Shown: positions 30,193 to 37,367, counted from the first letter of the stretch. The stretch is 37,367 nt of DNA from Saccharopolyspora oryzae (GCF_027853915.1 NZ_JAQGLA010000074.1:1-37367); one strand, 5' to 3'. Notes: a model not told the origin generated them from the sequence alone. Translations and numbers: made by a program.

Positions 30193-32010
30193 TCAGCGGC
30201 CGGCCGCGTAGCCCTGGGCGCCTCGGGCGTTGGCGGCGGCTCGGAGGAGGCCGGTTTCCGGGTCCCGGGAGACCGCCGAGAGGCGGCCGAGGGCCCAGGG
30301 GCCCGCGTCGAGGACGTCGTGGCCGCGGCGGGCGAGCTCGGCCAGTGTTTCGGCGCCGAGGCGGGACTCCGCCACCACTCGGCCCGGTTCCCAGGCGCGC
30401 GGGTAGAACGAGCCCGGGAACGCCCCGGTGTGCCAGGCCGGGGCGTCGATCGCCTCCTGCAAGTTCAGCCCGCCGTGGACGTGGGCCAGCCAGAAGCACA
30501 GCTGCCACTGGTCCTGCTGGTCACCGCCCGGCGTGCCGAAGGCCAGCGCCGGCACGCCGCCGCGCAGCGCGAGGGACGGGCTCAGCGTGATCCGGGGGCG
30601 CTTGCCCGGGGCCAGCGAGTTCGGCAGGCCCTCGTCGAGCCAGAACATCTGCGCCCGGCTGCCCAGGCAGAAGCCCAGTTCCGGGATGGTCGGCGAGGAC
30701 TGCAGCCAGCCGCCGGACGGGGTCGCCGAGACCATGTTCCCCCAGCGGTCCGCGACGTCGATGTGCACCGTGTCGCCGCGGGCCTCCCCGGTCGGCGACA
30801 CCGTGGGCTCGCCGATCCCGACCCCGCTGGGGTCCTTCTGCCCGTCCACGCCGCGGTTCTCCGCGACGTGCGCGGCCAGCACCGCCTGCCGACCGCCGGG
30901 CGAACCGGGGCGCAGCTCCAGCGACGCCCGGTCGCCGATCAGCCCGCGGCGCTCGGCGGCGTACTCGCGGGACACCAGGTCGGCGAGCACGCCGGGGTCG
31001 GCGGAATCCCCGTACCAGGCCTCGCGATCGGCGAACGCGAGCTTGGCCGCCTCGACCGAGAGGTGCACGGTGTCGGCATCGGCGAGGCCGTCGACGTAGT
31101 TGATCCGGTCGGTGAAGCCCTCCAGCAGGCGCAGCTGCTCCGCGAGCGCCGGGCCCTGCGACCAGATGCCGAACTTCGCCAGCGTCCAGCCGCCGGGCAG
31201 GTCGACGGTCAGCGGCGTCTCGTAGGTCGCCTCGAACTCGGCCATGTCCTGCGCGGTGAGCACCCCGGCGTGGTCGCGCCCGGAGTTGTCCCGGTGCGGG
31301 ATCCGCGCGAACTTCTCCACCGCCTCGGCGACGAAGCCCTGCGACCAGGCACGACGGGCGGCGTCGATCTGCGCCTCGCGGTCACCGCCGGCCGCTTCGG
31401 CCTCGGCCAGCAGCCGTTCCCAGGTGCCGGCCAGCGCCGGGTTCTTGAGGATGCTGCCGGGCGCGGGCGCGGCGCCGCCGGTCAGCCACAGGTCCGCCGA
31501 GGTCTGCCAGTGCTCCCGGAACATGTCCCGGACGGTGTCGATCGTGGTGGTGATCCGCTCCACGATCGGATAACCGCCGCGCGCGTAGCCGATCGCGTAC
31601 TTCAGCACCTCGCGCAGCGTCTTGGTGCCGTGGTCGCGCAGCAGCAGGAGCCAGCCGTCCCACGCGCCGGGCACGGTCGTGGCCAGCAGACCGGTGCCGG
31701 GCACCAGGTCCAGGCCCAGCCCGCGGTAGTGCTCGGCGGTCGCCCCGGCGGGCGCCGGGCCCTGACCGGCGAGAGCGCGCGGGCGCGGGTCGTCGGCGGT
31801 GGCGAACAGCGCGGGGACCTCCCCGCCCGGTCCGTTGAGGTGCGGTTCGACCACCTGCAGCACGAAGCCGGCGGCGACCGCGGCGTCGAAGGCGTTGCCG
31901 TCGTCCTCCAGCACCGCCATGCCCGCTGCGGAGGCGAGCCAGTGCGTGGAGGCGACCATCCCGTGCGTGCCGGCGAGTTCCGGGCGAGTTGTGAACACGT
32001 CGAACACCAT
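30193..32010 (-). CDS. gamma-glutamyltransferase family protein
   Basis: This 605-residue Ntn-hydrolase precursor of the GGT family normally cleaves itself into two chains and transfers or hydrolyses gamma-glutamyl groups. The predicted nucleophile is Thr414 in ARGDTVHIDVADRWGN, followed by MVSATPSGG (oxyanion and substrate region). The large chain has the usual GMVASTHWLASAAGMAVL and NAFDAAVAAGF start motif. No signal peptide is visible at the N-terminus, so it would be cytoplasmic, which suits acylase- or mercapturate-type relatives. ATG 32010 lacks a ribosome site, so a short or absent leader is possible. The true substrate is uncertain. Confidence 0.85.
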   Translation of the reverse strand: MVFDVFTTRPELAGTHGMVASTHWLASAAGMAVLEDDGNAFDAAVAAGFVLQVVEPHLNGPGGEVPALFATADDPRPRALAGQGPAPAGATAEHYRGLGLDLVPGTGLLATTVPGAWDGWLLLLRDHGTKTLREVLKYAIGYARGGYPIVERITTTIDTVRDMFREHWQTSADLWLTGGAAPAPGSILKNPALAGTWERLLAEAEAAGGDREAQIDAARRAWSQGFVAEAVEKFARIPHRDNSGRDHAGVLTAQDMAEFEATYETPLTVDLPGGWTLAKFGIWSQGPALAEQLRLLEGFTDRINYVDGLADADTVHLSVEAAKLAFADREAWYGDSADPGVLADLVSREYAAERRGLIGDRASLELRPGSPGGRQAVLAAHVAENRGVDGQKDPSGVGIGEPTVSPTGEARGDTVHIDVADRWGNMVSATPSGGWLQSSPTIPELGFCLGSRAQMFWLDEGLPNSLAPGKRPRITLSPSLALRGGVPALAFGTPGGDQQDQWQLCFWLAHVHGGLNLQEAIDAPAWHTGAFPGSFYPRAWEPGRVVAESRLGAETLAELARRGHDVLDAGPWALGRLSAVSRDPETGLLRAAANARGAQGYAAGR

Positions 32011-32057
32011 AAGGTGGCGTCACCCGGTTGATCGATAGTCGAAGTAGCGAAAAGTGC

Positions 32058-33356
32058 TCAGCCGACCGGCGTGCGGCCGACTCCCCGCCAGCTCAGGCCC
32101 GCCCGGCGCAGGACGTCCGGGTCCAGGTGGTTGCGGGTGTCCACGACGACCGGGCCGTCGAGCTCCTGCGCCACCCGGGTCCAGTCCAGCGTCCGGAACT
32201 CCTGCCACTCGGTCAGCAGCACGAGCGCCGCCGCGCCCTTCGCGGCCTGGTACGGGTCGTCGACCAGCGTCAGCCCCGACGGCAGCTCCGCCTCGTCACC
32301 GCGCAGCCCCGGGTCGAAGGCGACCAGTTCCGCGCCCCGCGCCGCCAGCAGCCGCGCCACCTCGAGCGCGGGCGAGTCGCGCAGGTCGTCGGTGCCCGCC
32401 TTGAACGTCAGGCCCAGCAGGCCGATCCGGACGCCGACCGGCGAACCGCCGCAGGCCTCGACGACCTTGTCGACCATCCGCTCGCGCTGCCGCTCGTTGG
32501 ACGAGATGGTCGCCTGCAGCAGCGGGAAGTCGAACGACACGGCATCCGCGACCTGCAGCAACGCCGCGGTGTCCTTCGGCAGGCAGGACCCGCCCCAACC
32601 CGGGCCGGGCTGCAGGAACGCCTGGCCGATGCGCCGGTCGTAGCCCATCCCCTCGGTCACGTCGGTGATGTCGGCGCCCAGCCGCTCGCACAGCTCGGCG
32701 ATCGCGTTGACGTAGGACAGCTTGGTCGCCAGGAAGCAGTTCGCCGCGTACTTCACCATCTCCGCGCTGGCCGCGTCGGTGAGCACCGTCGGCGCGCCGA
32801 GCCGCGCGTACAGCGCAGCCACCCGCTCCGCCGCGTCCTGGGTGTCCGAGCCGACGACGATCCGGTCCGGGTTCAGGAAGTCGTGCACCGCCGACCCCTC
32901 GCGCAGGAACTCCGGGTTGCTCACCACCGCGACGTCGGGGCGCCCGACCAGCTCGCGCAGCCGCGCGGACGTGCCCACCGGGACCGTCGACTTCGTGACC
33001 AGCACGCATCCGGCGGGCAGCACCTCGCGGACCTCGCGCGCCACCGACTCCACCACCGCCAGATCGGCCCCGCCGCCGGAACCCATCGGCGTCGGCACGC
33101 ACAGGAAGACCACCTCGGCGTCGGCCACCGCGCCCGCCGAACCCAGCACGAACTCCAGCCGACCGGCCGCGATGCCCTCCTGCACCAGCTCGGCCAGCCC
33201 CGGCTCGTGGATCCGGACCTCGCCGCGGGACAGCTGCGCGACCTTCTCGGCGTTGATGTCGCTGCACACCACGCGGTGGCCCAGCGACGCGAGGCACGCG
33301 CCGGTCGTCAGCCCCACGTAACCGGTACCGACGACGACGATCCGACGTGCGAACAC
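32058..33356 (-). CDS. ugd: UDP-glucose 6-dehydrogenase
   Basis: This 432-residue NAD-dependent enzyme oxidises UDP-glucose to UDP-glucuronate for surface polysaccharides. It has a Rossmann motif VVVGTGYVGLTTGACLA (8-24), PTPMGSGGGADLAVV (88-102) and SNPEFLREGSAV (146-157). The catalytic Cys258 is in GPGWGGSCLPKDTAAL, and a C-terminal UDP-binding domain contains GLTFKAGTDDLRDSP. The start is GTG 33356 (VFARRIVVVG); a GTG four codons upstream is an alternative. It ends 47 bases before the GGT start on the same strand. No polysaccharide gene cluster is in view. Confidence 0.95.
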   Translation of the reverse strand: MFARRIVVVGTGYVGLTTGACLASLGHRVVCSDINAEKVAQLSRGEVRIHEPGLAELVQEGIAAGRLEFVLGSAGAVADAEVVFLCVPTPMGSGGGADLAVVESVAREVREVLPAGCVLVTKSTVPVGTSARLRELVGRPDVAVVSNPEFLREGSAVHDFLNPDRIVVGSDTQDAAERVAALYARLGAPTVLTDAASAEMVKYAANCFLATKLSYVNAIAELCERLGADITDVTEGMGYDRRIGQAFLQPGPGWGGSCLPKDTAALLQVADAVSFDFPLLQATISSNERQRERMVDKVVEACGGSPVGVRIGLLGLTFKAGTDDLRDSPALEVARLLAARGAELVAFDPGLRGDEAELPSGLTLVDDPYQAAKGAAALVLLTEWQEFRTLDWTRVAQELDGPVVVDTRNHLDPDVLRRAGLSWRGVGRTPVG

Positions 33357-33479
33357 CAGTCCCCACACCCCTTCAAGCGAGCGGCCGAACAGCCGCTGAT
33401 CCCCCCTTCGAGAATCGTGGCACATCGCCCGAGCAGAGGAACTGACTTGGGCAAACGTTCACGCGCCGTACGTCTGGCG

Positions 33480-33508
33480 TGACTCGCGTGTGACGGGCCG
33501 TTTAGGGT
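33480..33508 (+). promoter_or_regulatory. promoter of the leaderless aldo/keto reductase gene
   Basis: TGACTC at 33480-33485 and TAGGGT at 33503-33508 are 17 bases apart. GTG 33516 starts seven bases later, so the mRNA should be leaderless. The -10 hexamer and the distance to GTG are identical to those at 25745-25760. Confidence 0.55.
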
Positions 33509-33515
33509 CCTCGGC

Positions 33516-34472
33516 GTGGAACAGCGACGTCTGGGCGAATCCGGTCTGGTGGTCAGCGCGGTCGGTCTCGGGTGCAACAACCTGGGCCGCCCGGGAACGG
33601 CGACCGAATCCCTCGCCGGCGCGCGAGCCGTGGTGGACACCGCGCTCGACGCCGGCATCACCTTCTTCGACGTGGCCGACGTGTACGGCTCGCCGCGCGG
33701 GCGCAGCGAGGAGCTGCTCGGGCAGGCGTTGTCCGGCCGCCGCGAGCAGGCGGTCATCGCGACCAAGTTCGGCATGGACATGCAGGGCGGCAACGGCCCG
33801 GACTTCACCGCGCGCGGCTCGCGCCGGTACGTGCGCCGCGCGGTGGAGTCCTCGCTGCGGCGGCTGGGCACCGACTGGATCGACCTGTACCAGCTGCACC
33901 GGCCGGACCGGCTGACGCCGATGGAGGAGACCCTCTCGGTGCTCGACGACCTGGTCCGCGAGGGCAAGGTCCGCTACGTCGGGCACTGCAACCTGGCCGG
34001 CTGGCAGCTCGCCGACGCGTCCTGGCTGGCTTCCTCGGCCGCGCAGACCGGACCGGTGTCCACTCAGAACCACTACTCGCTGCTGGCCCGGGAGGCCGAG
34101 CGCGAGATCATCCCGGCCTGCAAGCGGTTCGGGGTCGGGCTGATCCCCTACTTCCCGCTGGCCAACGGCCTGCTGACCGGCAAGTACCGGAAGGACCAGG
34201 AGCCGCCGGCGGGCAGCCGTCTGGCGAACCGCAACCAGATGCTGATGGACGCGCCGTGGGAGCGCATCGAGCAGCTGCGGACCTTCGCCGAGCAGCGCGG
34301 CATCCCGATGACGTCGGTCGCGGTCGGCTGGCTGGCCGCGCAGCCGGTGGTCGGCTCGGTGATCAGCGGCGCGACGACCCCGGAGCAGGTCCAGGCAAAC
34401 GCGGTCGCGGGCCAGTGGCGCCCGACGGCGGACGATCTCGAAGCCCTCAACGCCATCTGCCCACCCCTCTGA
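33516..34472 (+). CDS. aldo/keto reductase
   Basis: This 318-residue TIM-barrel oxidoreductase is NADPH-dependent. The catalytic tetrad is clear: Asp52 and Tyr57 in FFDVADVYGSPRGRSEELLG, Lys83 in VIATKFGMDM, and His127 in LYQLHRPD. Signature stretches GHCNLAGWQL and GSVISGATTPEQVQANA (cofactor phosphate site) follow. It resembles the YajO/Gcy-type general reductases. GTG 33516 has no ribosome site but has a promoter placed for leaderless start. It is divergent from ugd over 159 bases. The natural substrate is not known. Confidence 0.93.
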   Translation: MEQRRLGESGLVVSAVGLGCNNLGRPGTATESLAGARAVVDTALDAGITFFDVADVYGSPRGRSEELLGQALSGRREQAVIATKFGMDMQGGNGPDFTARGSRRYVRRAVESSLRRLGTDWIDLYQLHRPDRLTPMEETLSVLDDLVREGKVRYVGHCNLAGWQLADASWLASSAAQTGPVSTQNHYSLLAREAEREIIPACKRFGVGLIPYFPLANGLLTGKYRKDQEPPAGSRLANRNQMLMDAPWERIEQLRTFAEQRGIPMTSVAVGWLAAQPVVGSVISGATTPEQVQANAVAGQWRPTADDLEALNAICPPL

Positions 34473-34490
34473 CCCTCCGCCCCCAGGGCT

Positions 34491-34529
34491 CCGCACCGGT
34501 GATCCGCACCGGTGATCCGCACCGGTGAT
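34491..34529 (+). repeat. 13-bp tandem repeat, three copies
   Basis: The unit CCGCACCGGTGAT occurs at 34491-34503, 34504-34516 and 34517-34529, followed by a further CCGCA that enters the type B hairpin. It lies just after the aldo/keto reductase stop codon. Copy number may vary between strains. Confidence 0.85.
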
Positions 34530-34530
34530 C

Positions 34531-34576
34531 CGCAAATTCAATGGAATTTGGATGTCCGATTTCCATTGAATTTGCG
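34531..34576. repeat. type B hairpin element, copy 3
   Basis: A perfect 16-bp stem (34531-34546 with 34561-34576) begins CGCAAATTCAATGGAA. Half-element centres are 24 bp apart. It lies 58 bases after the aldo/keto reductase stop and may terminate it. Confidence 0.88.
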
Positions 34577-34600
34577 GGAGTTCTCCACAGCCGGGACGAC

Positions 34601-34609
34601 TTGTCCACA
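34601..34609 (+). promoter_or_regulatory. DnaA box TTGTCCACA inside the repeat cluster
   Basis: This is an exact consensus DnaA box, 24 bases after the type B hairpin. The segment from 34580 to 34610 is shared with the cluster at 18260-18291. Confidence 0.45.
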
Positions 34610-34614
34610 GGTGT

Positions 34615-34648
34615 CGGCGTGTCGGGGGCCAGGGGTCCCGACACGCCG
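34615..34648. repeat. CGGCGTGTCGGG inverted repeat
   Basis: A perfect 12-bp stem pairs 34615-34626 with 34637-34648. It holds the same GTGTCGGG/CCCGACAC core as the hairpin at 18296-18352. Another half copy (CTGACACGCCG) follows at about 34653-34663. Confidence 0.75.
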
Positions 34649-34671
34649 GGTCCTGACACGCCGTGGGACCA

Positions 34672-34730
34672 CAGTTTCAATTGAAACTGCAGATCCCACC
34701 CACGGCCGGCCGCAGTTTCAATTGAAACTG
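34672..34730. repeat. paired-palindrome element (type A), copy 5
   Basis: Two perfect CAGTTTCAATTGAAACTG palindromes (34672-34689 and 34713-34730) have centres 41 bp apart, with the 23-bp spacer at 34690-34712. Confidence 0.92.
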
Positions 34731-34784
34731 TGGTTCTGCGCCTTCGGCGTGTCGGGACCAGGGGCACCGGGGAAGGTGCGAGCC

Positions 34785-34821
34785 CTTGAAGTCGGACGTG
34801 CGATTTCTAGGGAAGTTGCGG
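34785..34821. repeat. decayed type B hairpin remnant
   Basis: TTGAAGTCGGACGTG followed by CGATTTCTAGGGAAGTTGCGG aligns without gaps to the right three quarters of the type B copy at 18222-18258, with roughly three quarters of bases identical. The hairpin itself no longer pairs well. Confidence 0.5.
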
Positions 34822-34931
34822 TGGAACAGTGAGCTCGGTCACGTTGGGTGATGAGGTTTTCGCTCGGACGGATGGCAGATCTCCCCTGGTGGCAGACGCG
34901 GCGGGGACGGTGAGCGGACCACGCTCTTCGC

Positions 34932-35054
34932 ATGGAGCTCATCGGGTTCGCCGCACTGTTCATCGGCCTCGCGCTGCTGGCCGCGCTGCCCCTGGTCGCG
35001 CTGCTCTCGCTGGTGGAGACGACATCGAAGCGGGAGGTGCAACGCCATCGGTGA
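34932..35054 (+). CDS. 40-aa single-pass membrane peptide
   Basis: The frame from ATG 34932 to TGA 35054 encodes MELIGFAALFIGLALLAALP followed by a short hydrophobic stretch and a basic end, SKREVQRHR. One membrane helix (about residues 3-28) and a positive C-terminus are plausible for a small membrane peptide. No ribosome site is evident, and no family is recognised. It lies alone between the repeat cluster and the SDR gene, in the only stretch there with coding-like composition. It may not be real. Confidence 0.45.
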   Translation: MELIGFAALFIGLALLAALPLVALLSLVETTSKREVQRHR

Positions 35055-35158
35055 CCGCCGCTTCTCGCCCTGCCCGTTCCGCGTTCGATGCTGGGCAAGT
35101 GCGTTCCCAGGTGTTAGACATGCCCGGGTAGCGCAAACGGACGCAAAGGAACGAGCAG

Positions 35159-35917
35159 ATGCAGATCACCGACACCGCGGCGATCGTCACCGGCGGGGCT
35201 TCCGGCCTTGGCGCGGCCACCGCCAGAGCACTCGCCGGGCGTGGCGCTCAGGTGTTCGCGGTGGACTTGCCGGAGGCCGTCGGCAAGGCGCCGGTGGTCG
35301 ACGGCGTCACCTACGCGGCGGCCGACGTCACCGACGCTGAGCAGGTGCAGACCGCGGTGCAGCAGGCCGCGGGCGCCGGGAATCCGCTGCGGATCGTGGT
35401 GAACTGCGCGGGCATCGGCCCGTCGGCGCGCATCGTCGGCCGGCAGGGCGCGCACGACCTCGACCTGTTCCGCAAGGTCGTCGAGGTCAACCTGGTCGGC
35501 ACCTTCAACGTGCTGCGCCTGGCCGCGGCGGCGATCCGCGAGACCGAGGCCGACCAGCAGGGCCAGCGCGGCGTCGTGATCAACACGGCCTCCGTCGCGG
35601 CCTTCGACGGGCAGATCGGCCAGGCCGCTTACGCGGCGTCCAAGGGCGGCGTGGCGAGCCTGACGCTGCCGGCCGCCCGCGACCTGTCCTCCGCCGGGAT
35701 CCGGGTCATGACCATCGCACCGGGCATCATCGACACCCCGATGCTGGCGACCGTGAGCGAGGAGTACCGCCAGGGCCTGGCCGACGGCGTCCCGTTCCCG
35801 AAGCGCTTGGGCGCCCCCGAGGACTACGCCCAGCTCGCGGTGAACATCGTCGAGCACGACTACCTCAACGGCGAGGTCATCCGCATGGACGGCGCCCTCC
35901 GCATGGCCCCTCGCTGA
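35159..35917 (+). CDS. short-chain dehydrogenase (3-hydroxyacyl-CoA dehydrogenase type II-like)
   Basis: This 252-residue classical SDR has the NAD-binding motif TGGASGLG (11-18), NCAG (82-85), and the catalytic Ser145, Tyr158 and Lys162 in AAYAASKGG. PGIIDTPML follows. The overall pattern (ITDTAAIVTGGASGLG, an acidic residue after strand 2 in FAVDLP, C-terminal LNGEVIRMDGALRM) is that of type II 3-hydroxyacyl-CoA dehydrogenase relatives that use NAD. AAAGGA lies upstream of ATG 35159. The zinc alcohol dehydrogenase follows on the same strand but behind a hairpin, so the two may be separately regulated. Confidence 0.92.
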   Translation: MQITDTAAIVTGGASGLGAATARALAGRGAQVFAVDLPEAVGKAPVVDGVTYAAADVTDAEQVQTAVQQAAGAGNPLRIVVNCAGIGPSARIVGRQGAHDLDLFRKVVEVNLVGTFNVLRLAAAAIRETEADQQGQRGVVINTASVAAFDGQIGQAAYAASKGGVASLTLPAARDLSSAGIRVMTIAPGIIDTPMLATVSEEYRQGLADGVPFPKRLGAPEDYAQLAVNIVEHDYLNGEVIRMDGALRMAPR

Positions 35918-35925
35918 GTTCCACC

Positions 35926-35971
35926 CCCGTGAGCACTTTCCGGGGCCATGGCACCAGAAAGTGCTCACGGG
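35926..35971. terminator. hairpin of the GTGAG-CTTT type, probable terminator
   Basis: A perfect 15-bp stem pairs CCCGTGAGCACTTTC at 35926-35940 with 35957-35971. The loop contains CCATGG. It begins eight bases after the SDR stop. It shares its outer stem with the hairpin at 24469-24514, so this is a dispersed family. Confidence 0.78.
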
Positions 35972-36023
35972 TTCGGTTCGGCGCAAGATGGGCTCCGCGA
36001 TCGAACCGCGGAAGGAGCTCGCG

Positions 36024-37070
36024 ATGGGTCAGGTCATGAAGGCCGTCCAGTACCAGCAGGTCGGGTCGAGTCCCGTGGTGGTCGAGGTGCCCAAGCCCGA
36101 ACCCGGTCCCGGCCAGGTGCTGCTGAAGGTGACCGCGGCCGGCATGTGCCACTCCGACATCGGCGTGATGAGCTGGCCCGCCGACAAGCTGCCGTTCGAG
36201 CTGCCGCTCACGCTCGGGCACGAAGGCGTCGGCACCGTCGCCGGGCTCGGCGCGGGCGTGCGCGGGGTGTCCGAGGGCGAGTCCGTCGCGGTGTACGGGC
36301 CGTGGGGTTGCGGCGTGTGCCGGAACTGCGCGCAGGGCAAGGAGAACTACTGCACCCGCGCCGGCGAGCTGGGCATCCGGCCGCCGGGGCTCGGCGCACC
36401 GGGCGCGATGGCCGAGTACATGCTGGTCGACGACGTGCGGCACCTGATCCCGCTGGACGGCCTGGACCCGACGCAGGCCGCACCGCTGACCGACGCCGGG
36501 CTGACCCCGTACCACGCGATCAAGCGCTCGATGCCGAAGCTGGTCGGCGGCAGCACCGCGGTCGTCATCGGCGCGGGCGGGCTCGGGCACCTCGCGGTGC
36601 AGATCCTGCGCGCCACCACCGGGGCCCGGGTGATCGCGCTCGACGTGGCCGACGACAAGCTGGAACTGGCCCGGGCGGTGGGCGCGCACGACGTGGCCCG
36701 CTCCGACGAGGCGGCACCGGCGCGCATCCGGCAGCTCACCGGCGGGTTGGGCGCGGACGTGGTGCTGGACTTCGTGGGGATCGCGCCCACGGTGAAGATC
36801 GCCGCGCAGTCGGTGGCGATCGAAGGCGACATCACCATCGTCGGGATCGCCGGAGCTCCGCTGCCGGTCGGTTTCGGCCTGCTGCCGCACGAGGTCTCGG
36901 TGGCCGCGCCGTACTGGGGCAGCCGCGCCGAGCTGATCGAGGTGCTGGACCTGGCCCGCTCCGGAGCGCTGCGCGCGCACGTGGAGACCTTCGGTCTGGA
37001 CGAAACCCCGCAGGTCTACGAGCGGTTCCACGCGGGCGAGATCACCGGCCGCGCAGTCATCGTCCCGTAG
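36024..37070 (+). CDS. zinc-dependent alcohol dehydrogenase
   Basis: This 348-residue MDR-superfamily enzyme is NAD-dependent. The catalytic zinc site is Cys42 (GMCHSD), His66-Glu67 (GHEGVG) and probably Asp157 (LTDAGLT). The structural zinc site is Cys96, Cys99, Cys102 and Cys110 (GCGVCRNCAQGKENYC). The Rossmann motif is IGAGGLGHLA (182-191), with LDVADDKLELARAVGA after it, and the acidic residue selects NAD. The ATG at 36024 has AAGGAG six bases upstream; the earlier ATG 35961 lies in the hairpin region. It resembles alcohol dehydrogenases that use Asp in place of the usual third zinc ligand. Confidence 0.94.
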   Translation: MGQVMKAVQYQQVGSSPVVVEVPKPEPGPGQVLLKVTAAGMCHSDIGVMSWPADKLPFELPLTLGHEGVGTVAGLGAGVRGVSEGESVAVYGPWGCGVCRNCAQGKENYCTRAGELGIRPPGLGAPGAMAEYMLVDDVRHLIPLDGLDPTQAAPLTDAGLTPYHAIKRSMPKLVGGSTAVVIGAGGLGHLAVQILRATTGARVIALDVADDKLELARAVGAHDVARSDEAAPARIRQLTGGLGADVVLDFVGIAPTVKIAAQSVAIEGDITIVGIAGAPLPVGFGLLPHEVSVAAPYWGSRAELIEVLDLARSGALRAHVETFGLDETPQVYERFHAGEITGRAVIVP

Positions 37071-37101
37071 CTCCCGGCGACTTCCCGCGAGCTTCGGGTC
37101 C

Positions 37102-37367
37102 TCAGAGGTCTTCGGCGAAGGGGATTTGCTTGACCTCGTCGGAAGTCATCCAGCGGCGGATGATCCAGGTGGCTCGGACGTCGTCCTCGTTGTAGTGGAG
37201 GATGCGGTCGCGCTGGGTCGGATCCGGAATCCCGCCGCCGAGGCCGACCGCGTCGCGGTACCAGCGCATCGAGTTCTCGCCGCTGGCTTCGGCGTCGCGC
37301 CAGGTGAACCCGGCGCTCGGCGCGATCACCTTCAGCCCCTTGCCGTTCGGGCACAGGAACTGCTCGC
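37102..37367 (-). CDS. RecB-like nuclease (TM0106 family), C-terminal part
   Basis: The gene runs off the right edge; only the last approximately 88 residues are visible. They contain GLKVIAPSAGFTWRDAEASG, MRWYRDAV and RILHYNEDDVRATW, ending in EVKQIPFAEDL. The YNEDDVRAT motif is the last acidic motif of the RNase H-like (YprB/RNase_H_2) domain found at the C-terminus of TM0106-type RecB-like nucleases. A Cys (FLCPNG) lies at the very edge and could be part of the iron-sulfur site of that family. It converges with the alcohol dehydrogenase gene across a 31-base gap. Confidence 0.75.
   Translation of the reverse strand, partial: EQFLCPNGKGLKVIAPSAGFTWRDAEASGENSMRWYRDAVGLGGGIPDPTQRDRILHYNEDDVRATWIIRRWMTSDEVKQIPFAEDL

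Noticed and set aside
34829..35131. 100-codon plus-strand ORF over the small membrane peptide
   Set aside because: Arg/Ala-rich shadow translation without domain; the 40-residue frame has a better membrane-protein pattern.

Overview
The window is high-GC DNA with strong third-position GC and the gene style of a mycelial actinomycete. A tRNA-Gly, a mycothiol-type DinB-fold enzyme, an F420/FMN split-barrel oxidoreductase, leaderless GTG genes and TTGTCCACA-type DnaA boxes fit the Pseudonocardiaceae. Saccharopolyspora or a close relative is my best guess, but no single gene proves it. I see no phage genes, transposase, cas genes or biosynthetic gene cluster. This is chromosomal housekeeping and accessory DNA that carries unusual intergenic repeat families.

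Layout. 1-144 is one copy of a structured 140-bp repeat. 319-537 is a small unknown gene. 592-8832 (minus strand) is a monocarboxylate-uptake and signalling block: LytS-type kinase, S49 peptidase, LytTR regulator, small membrane protein, sodium:solute symporter, then a DUF485 protein with an ActP/MctC-type symporter. 8887-10980 (minus) holds an Fpg/Nei glycosylase, a membrane protein and an ECF sigma factor. 11068-13946 (plus) holds a split-barrel oxidoreductase, tRNA-Gly(GCC), a G/T-skewed gap, a Ser/Thr-rich exported protein, an anchored protein and a mycothiol-dependent-type enzyme. 13953-16541 (minus) holds msrA and a membrane acyltransferase with a long disordered tail. 16758-18110 is a Gln/Pro-repeat membrane protein. 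18489-21731 (minus) is a large methyltransferase/glycosyltransferase fusion. 21959-24437 (plus) is a small Asp-tailed exported protein plus an OmpR-type two-component system. 24541-25656 (minus) is a baeRF-like protein. 25758-26865 is a leaderless mini-ORF, a structured leader and an EamA exporter. 26874-26972 is a DnaA-box palindrome. 27037-29724 is an SLC13 transporter with glycerate kinase. 30193-33356 (minus) holds a gamma-glutamyltransferase and UDP-glucose 6-dehydrogenase. 33516-37070 (plus) holds an aldo/keto reductase, a 40-residue membrane peptide, an SDR and a zinc alcohol dehydrogenase. The right edge cuts a RecB-like nuclease gene.

The most unusual material is intergenic. Five loci (6.5, 18.4, 21.8, 29.9 and 34.7 kb) carry a pair of 18-bp palindromes (core CAGTTTCAATTGAAACTG). 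The centre-to-centre distance is exactly 41 bp every time, even where the 23-bp spacer has diverged. Three of these loci also carry a related 46-bp hairpin whose two half-elements are always 24 bp apart, and two of them share a DnaA-box-containing segment. The 140-bp element at the left edge recurs inverted at 30.0-30.14 kb, and the substitutions between the copies avoid the predicted helices in its first 93 nt. I saw no coding gene within either family. They may be undescribed REP/BIME-like elements, structured RNAs or protein-binding arrays.
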